64,000 nt of DNA from Quercus robur. Taxonomy: Eukaryota; Streptophyta; Magnoliopsida; Fagales; Fagaceae. Positions 56,939-64,000 of the stretch are shown in pieces. The notes under the pieces were generated by a model. It did no database searches. It was not told the origin of the DNA and saw nothing but the letters and a program-made list of their open reading frames with translations. The translations under genes were made by a program, and so were the position numbers. Where the stretch lies: NCBI RefSeq assembly GCF_932294415.1, contig NC_065544.1, forward strand, positions 30,360,710 to 30,424,709. Reading direction: 5' to 3'. Position 1 is the first letter of the stretch; each line of letters begins with the position of its first letter.

Positions 56939-59923
56939 CATGGCCACTAGCGGCATGAAAAGATCTTTTATTTCAAATACATATTGCTTTTCTAATCTCT
57001 ATTTGATTGAGTCTTTCAGAAAATGTAAGTCTAAAAGTTATTTGAAAGCTATCTTGATAATTGTTGAAAAAGGTCTTAGTGTGACAAAGAAGAAACTAAA
57101 CTGTCTCAAAATGAAAATGTGCAAAGGAGTTCGTCTAAGAAGAGTGAATATTAAAGGTTTCGTTCATAAATGGCAGATGAGAGAGAAAACCATTCCTACT
57201 GATTTATCAAGCAAGCATGAAGTGTGCTTTATGATGAAGTCTGCATTTAAGGTAATGGACACTTGCTTATGGTACCTTGATAGTGGATGCTCAAGACACA
57301 TGATTGGAGATCCAAGACAAATGCTCCTAAGCACATTGAAGCTTTGTGTACAAGATTGCAAAATGAGAAGAACATGAAGATTGATCGAATTTGCATTGAT
57401 CATGATAAAGAATTCGAGAACTTATATATAGAATCTTTTTGCACTAGATCTAGTATATCTCAAGAATTTTCAGCTCCTATTACTCCTCAGCAAAATGGTG
57501 TAGTAGAAAGAAAGAACAGAGTCATTTAAGAGATGGCTAGAGCCATGTTACACAATAAAGATGTGGACATAAATTTATGGGGAGAAGCAGTCAACACCAC
57601 ATGTAATACGGTTAACAAGGTATATTTCAGACCTGGTACAAAGAAGACTTCCTATGAATTGTGGGATGGAAGAAAGCCTAATGTGAAGTATTTCAGAATC
57701 TTTGGAAGTACTTGTTTCATCCTTAAGGATAGAGATAATGTGGGAAAGTTTAACTCCCGAAGCAAAGAATGAATATTTTTGGGATACTCCTCCATAAGCA
57801 GTCAACACCACATGTCATACGGTTAACAAGGTATATTTCAGACCTGGTACAAAGAAGACTCTCTATGAATTGTGGAAGGGAAGAAAGCCTAATGTGAAGT
57901 ATTTCAAAATCTTTGAAAGTACTTGTTTCATCCTTAAGGATAGAGATAATGTGGGAAAGTTTGACTCCCGAAGCAAAGAATGAATATTTTTGGGATACTC
58001 CTTTACAAGCAAAGTTTATCGGGTGTTCAACAAAAGAACAAAGAAGGTGATGGAAACTGTCAATGTTTTTATTGATAAAGCTTAGATTCTAGTTATGAGA
58101 AAAGTAGTGAGGAAATACCTATGGAAATTCTTCCTGCAGAGCCTAAAGTTGCTCAAGAAGAAGTTGACCAAGAGCCCGTTTCACCAAGTACTCCAAGTGT
58201 TGTAGAAGTCTTAGCAAATATTCCTACATCATTTGAGTCTGAATCTCATGAAGAGAAAGGACCTTCCTCAAGGATCAAGCTGAATTACCCTCCTAAAATT
58301 ATTATGGGAAATATGAATGAACTTATACTAAGAAAGCGTACAGTTGATAAATGTGTTGCTAACTTTGTGTCTTATTCTTACTATTTGTCGCAAGTTGAAC
58401 CCACCAAGGTTGAGGATGCTATCCAGGATTAAAACTGGGTTGAGGCCATGCATGATGAACTACTCTAGTTTCAAAGGAATGATGTCTAGACCCTAATACC
58501 TAGATCGGAAGGAGAGCACATCATTGGCACAAAGTGGATATTCCACAATAAAACTGATAAGGAGGGAAATGTAATCTGCAACAAGGCTCGTCTAGTGGCC
58601 CAAGGATACTCTCAAGTGGAAGGAGTAAATTTTGATGAAACATTTGCTCCTGTAGCTCACATGGAATCCATTAGGGTTCTCCTAGCCCTAGCTTGTCACT
58701 TGAAGTTCAAGTTTTATCAAATGGATGTGAAGACTACATTCTTGAATGGGTTTCTTAAAGAAGATGTCTATGTTACTCAACCTAAAGGATTCATTGATCC
58801 ACACTTTCCGGATCATGTGTTGTACCTCAAGAAGGCTCTCTATGGACTAAAGCAAGCACTCATAGCTTGGTATGACCAGCTTACACAATACCTGGTCTCA
58901 CATGGTTTCACAAGAGGACAAGCTGATCAAACTCTCTTTATCAAAAGGGAGAATGGCGAGTTGATAATAGCTCAAGTCTATGTTAATGATATCATCTTCG
59001 GGTCTACAAAGGATGAACTTGCTCATAACTTTTCGAAGCTTATGTAGGCCGAGTTCGAGATGAGCATGATTGAAGAGTTGAATCACTTCCTTGGATTGCA
59101 GATTCGTCAGCATGAGTCAGGTATATTCATATCTCAATCTAAATGTGCCAAAAATCTTATGAAAAAGTTTAGTTTGGAATCTGCTAGTCCTGTTAGAACC
59201 CTAATGAACCCTAATGTTAAAATCACTGTTGACTTATTAGGTAAAAGTGTTGATTCTTCTTTATATAGGAGCATGATAAGTAATCTCCTTTACCTTACTG
59301 CTAGTAGACCTGACATTAGTTACAGTGTAGGAGTGTGTGCTAGATATCAGGCAAACCCCAAAGAGTCTCATATAATTGCTTTGAAAAGAATCATAAAGTA
59401 TGTCAAAGTCACTGCCGATTTTGGAGTATGGTATAGTAAGGACACAAATGATGTCTTAGTTGGGTATTTTGATGCGGACTGGGTTGGGAATGCTGATGAT
59501 AGAAAAAGTACATTGGGGGGTTGCTTTTATGTGGGTAATAATCTTGTCTCCTGGATGAGTAAGAAGCAGAATTCCATCTCATTATCCACTGCTAAGGCTG
59601 AATACATCGTTGCCGGTAGCTGTTGCACCCAACTTCTGTGGATGCAAAAACTCCTTCTTGATTATGGTATTCGTCAAGAACATCTTACCATTTATTTTGA
59701 CAATACTAGTGCCATTAACATCTCTAAAAATCCTGTTCAAAATTCTCGAACAAAACATATAGAGATACGACACCACTTCATTTAGGAACTTGTCGAAGAT
59801 GGCACACTCACTCTTGAGTTCATTCACACTGATGATCAGAAGGCCGATTTGTTCACTAAGCCTCTTGATAATAAACATTTTGAATTCTTACGCCAAAACA
59901 TTGGTGTAATCTCCATGGAGTGA
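56939..59923 (+). pseudogene. Ty1/copia gag-pol remnant, Sirevirus-like
   Basis: ATG at 56939 opens a much shortened gag (MATSGMKRSF). WYLDSGCSRHM at about 57273 is the aspartic protease site. A deletion then joins it to the integrase core (HDKEFENLYIESFC, FSAPITPQQNGVVERKNR), so the zinc finger and first catalytic residues are gone. A 211-bp duplication follows. RT is at about 58437-59047 (KARLVAQGYSQVEGVNFDET, FYQMDVKTTFLNG, LYGLKQA). The catalytic YVDD reads YVND: AAT at 58985-58987 in place of Asp. After a TAG at 59045, RNase H is long and open (59060-59785; FDADWVGNADDRKST, STAKAEYI), and the end reads ADLFTKPLD. Dead as a polymerase. Confidence 0.9.
57585..58006 (+). repeat. 211-bp tandem duplication in integrase
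   Basis: 57585-57795 and 57796-58006 are near-identical direct copies (both contain GGTATATTTCAGACCTGG and AGCAAAGAATGAATATTTTT). 211 is not a multiple of three, so it also shifts the frame. The copies differ at roughly ten positions. Confidence 0.9.
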
Positions 59924-61270
59924 TCTCTCATCTTTCTCCTCCTTTCTCATGCATTTGCATCTTTTATACTTTGTGTGTTTCTTTATGTTTTTGTTTGGTT
60001 GTTTTTCAGTTTTTTTTTTTTTTGGTTTATTTTGCTTTTCATAAATTAAAAAAAAAATGAAAAATAAAAAAAATACAAAAACAGTGTATGTTTGTGTATT
60101 TTGGTACTTGTGTACCTTGGATAGCCATTGAACCAAAGTTTTCTAAACATTATATATCTCTTGTAACTTAGATGAGAATCTCAATGCACAACTAAGCAAG
60201 TGAGCTTTGTGGCTCGTGTTTGTGATGAGTATAATTAAGTAATCTTTTATACTTAACACTCATATCACTCTTTTTGACGGGAAGGACTAGAAAATCCTAA
60301 AAGAAAGGCATAAATAATCATCTCACCACTAAAACCCGCCAATCATGTATAACATCTGTGTGCTTCGACATAGCAAAATTATGATGTTTAAGTTTACATA
60401 ATTGGGTATTTCTTTTCTCTCTCTTATATGCCCATGCATGCTATGCTCAAAAAGAAAAACAAAAGCAAAAAAAATCAAAATGCTTTTAAATATGATTGCA
60501 AGCGTGTTTCTAGGAGATGTGAGAGTTATAAGATCTACCTCGAAGGTGATAGTCCCCATCAAGCAATTATAAATGTGTGTGAGTGCATTTGATTCTCTCA
60601 AATCTCAAATCTTCATAATATGAGACACTTATGCACTCTTACTTTGTTTCACATACAACACGCAAATTCTTTGCTACTTTTGATACATGTGCAGGGACAA
60701 TGTGATTTGGCCATCACAAGGAATACATGTGTTAATATATGCTCACTAAACTATCTTAACTTATATTTGAAATATAAAATCAGTTAGATTTGTTTAGTGT
60801 GTGTGTATTTTGGATCTTGAATGCTTTGCTTATTTTGTTGAGAGATGTTTTAAGAGCTTAACATGTTGATTGGATCTTTGGTTGAGTTGCTTGCTTATTG
60901 CATTCATCTTTATGTGTTTTTCCCTTCTTGAAAAACCTTTTTTCTTCAAGCTCGATAACTTCTTGACAAATCCTCGACAGATTCCCTTCTATCGAACCCT
61001 TATTTCTCCTTTTCTTGACAGATCTTGACAGATTCTCGATCCATCGAGATTTCTGTGTTTCTCCTCGATAGATTCTCAATAGTTTCTTCAATCCATCAAG
61101 CCAAATTTCTGAGATCTCTGTTTGGCCGATAGATTTTTGACAGTTTCTCGATCCATCGAGGTGATTTTGCTGTCAACAGATCCTCAACAGCACCTCAACA
61201 AATTCATTTTTGTTGAGATTTAGTGCTCAACAGATCTCGATAGATACTTCGATCCATCGAGTTGCAATTT
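59924..61270 (+). other. Noncoding region between pol and the third ORF
   Basis: No coding domain is recognised. From 60945 to 61265 it is packed with CTCGATAGATTCTC / GATCCATCGAG phrases like those in the related LTRs. Confidence 0.55.
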
Positions 61271-61782
61271 CTATATATAGGCTGAGTGCGAATCAGATCT
61301 CATTTTTCACTTCTCTCTCTCTGAACAAAATTTCTTTTCTCTCCTCCCAAACACTTTTCTTTCACTCAAAACCTTCTACCCTCGTGATTTTCGGCCTAGA
61401 TCAAGCCTCAATCACTTGGTATGTGTTCTTTATCCTTTCATTTACATGCATTCATGCATTTTAGACTTAGGTTTTGGGGTTTTTGAATTTTTTTTGGGTT
61501 TTTGAGATTTTTGTGAAATTTTTGGATTGGGTGTTGTTGATTTGATGTTATATGCTCATGCATTGCATTCTTATTGCATTTCAACAATGTTTCATGCATT
61601 ATAGATGGGTGCTTAATTAATGGAATATGTGCTAGTAGGTTTAGATTGGGTTTTATCCATGATGTTTTTTAATATTTCACGTCACATGGTCATGCATATG
61701 TATCTTTTCTTTTCGTTTCTTTTCTTTGTTTCTGTGCTGTGATTGTATTCTCTCTCTTTCTCTCTCTCTAATAGACTGCGCC
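61271..61782 (+). promoter_or_regulatory. Possible internal promoter, leader and 5'-UTR intron of the third ORF
   Basis: CTATATATAG at 61271-61280 is a good TATA box. A CT-rich leader follows (CACTTCTCTCTCTCTGAAC). A GT donor (CACTTGGTATGTG, GT at 61419-61420) and an AG acceptor after a CT tract (TCTCTCTAATAG, ending 61774) could remove a 356-bp leader intron eight bases ahead of the ATG at 61783. All inferred from sequence; no transcript data. Confidence 0.4.
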
Positions 61783-62962
61783 ATGGCACCCAAAGCACGT
61801 AAATCCACTTTGGCTTGAAATCCTTTTGGTTTCGGGTCTTCTTCTTCAAATCCTATCCCTTCTCTCCACGTTCAGTTTTGTGATGAGAAGGCACGAAAGG
61901 ACTTCTTGGAGAACTTTCAGAAACGTGGCGTTCATCCGAAGCGCCATGTTATTCTGTTGGACTTTTTTGACACTCCTCTCCCTACCGTCATTTGGACTCG
62001 GGGCTAAGAATCTCTACTTGAGAGTCCCTTGAGGTGTCCCATCATGTTTATACTTTATACAGGAGTTCTACTCTAATATACATGGTATCGATACCTCTGT
62101 ACCTCGGTTTGCCACTACATTTCGAGGTACATGTATCGTAGTTCCCCCAAATCTTATATCCAAGGTACTACATGTTCCACGGGTAGCGCATTTTGATTAC
62201 CTCGGTTGTGAGTGTCTTCGAACTATGTCCAGAGACAAGCTTCTGTCTCACTTTTGTGAGACACCTTCCATATAGGGTGGTAAGCAAAACACCCCATGCT
62301 CGGACTTTGCAAAAGGTTCGAGGTTCCTTAATATGGTGATGATATTTACTCTTACTCCATTATCTCATTATAACTCTATCACAAAGCCTCGTGCTCGCTT
62401 TCTTTTATCTCTTCTTAAGGACTTCTCCATAGACTTTCCTTCTCACTTCATCACATCTGTCCTCGATGTGTATCAGGATATAGTGACCCATGATAAGCTC
62501 ATCTTTCTTTCAACTATCATGCGGATCCTTCGCCACTTATCCATCCCCATTCCTAATTCTCCTTATTTCACCATTATGGGTGCCATCAGCACCAGTTCTG
62601 TTCGATGGAGCGAGGCCCAACTTCAACTGAAGCGGCCACAAGTGGGGATAACCGATCTTGTAGCTTCTATTGGTCCTTCTTCCTCGACTCCTTCTACCTC
62701 TGCAGCTGGTGGTGTGACCCTCGAGGCCATCATGGCATAGCTTCAGCGCATGGATGCTCGCCTTGACTCTCTCACTGATGAGATGTGTTAGGTGAACACT
62801 CGCGTAGGTCGTATAGCACGTCGACAAGCTTGCCTTGGTGGTTTTACTCCCTCTCCATCTCCTTCTCCAGAGGCTTCGGTTGATGAAGATGACGATGCTG
62901 GTGATGATGAGGATAATGATGCTAGCTCTTCCAGTGATGATGAGATAATGACCTCTCAGTGA
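61783..62962 (+). pseudogene. Third ORF downstream of copia pol (putative plant transposon protein domain)
   Basis: ATG in CGCCATGG opens MAPKARKSTLA, soon broken by a TGA. Readable parts in different frames: DEKARKDFLENFQKRGVHPK, then SVPRFATTFRGTCIVVPPN, VLHVPRVAHFDYLGCE, RDKLLSHFCETPSI, then 62333-62740 (LTPLSHYNSITKPRARFLLS, FPSHFITSVLDVYQD). The tail has a short heptad-like piece (MDARLDSLTDE) and ends in a Ser/Asp/Glu-rich stretch, DDAGDDEDNDASSSSDDE. The middle resembles what is annotated as the putative plant transposon protein domain (PF20167), from memory. Its place between pol and the 3' LTR is that of the env-like gene of some Sireviruses, but no membrane or signal segment is clear. 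Stops and frameshifts make it nonfunctional here. Confidence 0.65.
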
Positions 62963-62983
62963 TTTACCCTTTATCATTCGTGA

Positions 62984-63066
62984 CAAAAAGGGGGAGTAGT
63001 TTTGGGTTTGAGGGTAGTCTTGTATTTAGGGGGAGAGTTAGTATAGGACATTTTTGTTAGGGGGAG
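62984..63066 (+). other. Repeated polypurine tracts
   Basis: CAAAAAGGGGGAG (62984-62996), AGGGGGAGAG (63028-63037) and TTAGGGGGAG (63057-63066). Multiplied polypurine tracts downstream of the last ORF are a reported trait of Sireviruses. No 3' LTR follows within the window. Confidence 0.6.
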
Positions 63067-63689
63067 TGTTTATAGATCTTGAGGGATGAAGTGAGGTTTA
63101 TATGTATTTTTTTTTTCCAGTTACATTAGCCTCATGTATATTGGTCTTATGACCATTTATTGACATACATTGTATTTATCTTTTCACATATATATGACGA
63201 TGATATATGTTTCTTCACTTATCTCTCCATGTGTTTTTTCTTTTCTCTCTTTATACACATGTTTCTTTATGTACGCAACTTTATTTCTGTTTCACACATG
63301 ATGCCTTCATGAGTTTTGTTTAAGTGTTTCAGAAAGATAGGTTGTGAAAGTCTACCATGTCATGAACTCTCTTCTTGTAAAGTTTTTCATAGAGACCTGG
63401 CTGAAGCCATTCACATATGGACTTTGATGGAAGATAAATATTGGTCTACAAAGCTAAAGACCTTTTCAATGATGAACCACATGGATCTAGAGGCAATGAC
63501 AATGTTGCTAACACCTAAGTGGGAGAGGAATGTGCTGACCATCATTTGCAAAGAGCCAAAAGATCCTTCTACATTCATCATGCGGCACTCTAGCATATAC
63601 GTTTGGGTCAGTTTTTCTAAAGTCATAGAAAAAATGTCATTTAACGCAAGTTTTAATGTACTTTCCAATCTTTTCAATAAAAATGATGA
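63067..63689. other. Junction region right of the copia element
   Basis: No LTR matching 55962-56869 appears, so the copia element is truncated here or its 3' LTR lies beyond. ORFs on both strands in 63316-63836 have no recognised family. Confidence 0.4.
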
Positions 63690-64000
63690 ATTCTGATTTG
63701 ACTTATTTTGATGTGTCACATAATTTTGAAATTTTGCACTTAAATGATTTAATGAATTTGAAATTGAAATTAATAAAAAATTGGAAATGAAAATTGAACC
63801 CATGAAACTAATAATTGTAACTATTAATTTGGGCAATGATGAGAAACCATGCTTAATTCAAATTGGTTCTACTTTAACCTTGAAAGAAAAGAAAAATTAT
63901 GGAAAGCATTTTGAGAGAATTTTAAATAGTCTTTGTTTAGTCCTAGAAAGACATGCCTAACATAGATCCTAATATTGCACAACATCATATATACACTGAT
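63690..64000 (+). pseudogene. Ty3/gypsy pol fragment (protease-RT junction), cut by the window end
   Basis: 63801-63960 reads MKLIIVTINLGNDEKPC and LIQIGSTLTLKEKKNYG; after a frame change the last bases read KDMPNIDPNIAQHH. The sequence (LG..E, IG..L...E, DMP.IDP.IAQH) is the lead-in to the RT domain of Tat/Athila-type gypsy elements. The RT core would start to the right of this window. Start of the fragment is uncertain. Confidence 0.65.

Noticed and set aside
59888-60136. 82-codon minus-strand ORF rich in Lys and Phe
   Set aside because: Comes from A/T runs directly after the copia pol stop; no domain.
63411-63836. 141-codon minus-strand ORF near the right edge
   Set aside because: No recognisable domain, and the + strand at 63801-64000 reads as gypsy pol.

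Overview
This is nuclear DNA from a eudicot plant, probably a woody one; the retroelement families resemble those I know from Fagaceae, but that is recognition, not proof. It is AT-rich, has spliced genes with long introns, and most of it is layered transposable elements. No bacterial or organellar features are visible.

Layout. 1-13.5 kb is the gene-rich end: a two-exon gene on the minus strand that resembles SHORT HYPOCOTYL IN WHITE LIGHT 1 (628-4884), with a 3.6-kb intron holding a SINE; then an intergenic stretch with a Helitron nested in a small inverted-repeat element; then an intact intronless F-box gene of the SKIP22/FBXO7 type (11900-13501). 13.5-22.6 kb holds small DNA transposons, a solo LTR and a second, dead copy of the F-box gene (18680-20545), broken by a nonsense codon, frameshifts, a deletion and a 612-bp MITE. 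A small two-exon gene similar to late-embryogenesis-abundant proteins sits at 25007-25722. From about 26 kb to the end nearly everything is retrotransposon.

The retrotransposon part has four main blocks. (1) 27.96-39.5 kb: a Ty3/gypsy element of the Tat lineage lying on the minus strand, with a 3' LTR, polypurine tract and a pol remnant carrying RT, two RNase H domains and integrase. Two accessory genes run antisense to pol: a spliced plant-mobile-domain (PMD) gene and a second gene that may belong to the DUF7745 group. (2) 45.8-49.9 kb: another 3' LTR of the same family with a solo LTR of that family inserted in it. (3) 50.44-53.52 kb: a gag-only LTR element with three LTRs inside a single ATTAG target duplication. 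(4) 55.96-63.07 kb: a Sirevirus-like Ty1/copia element with 5' LTR, primer site, degraded pol, a third ORF downstream of pol with a possible promoter and leader intron of its own, and repeated polypurine tracts. A Ty3/gypsy pol fragment runs off the right edge.

Most elements are decayed, and many premature stops are TAG where the family has glutamine, as expected if methylated CAG sites have deaminated. The three host genes show no sign of working together. The best candidate for something unusual is the pair of antisense, intron-containing accessory genes in the Tat element; next are the third ORF of the copia element and the three-LTR gag-only element.
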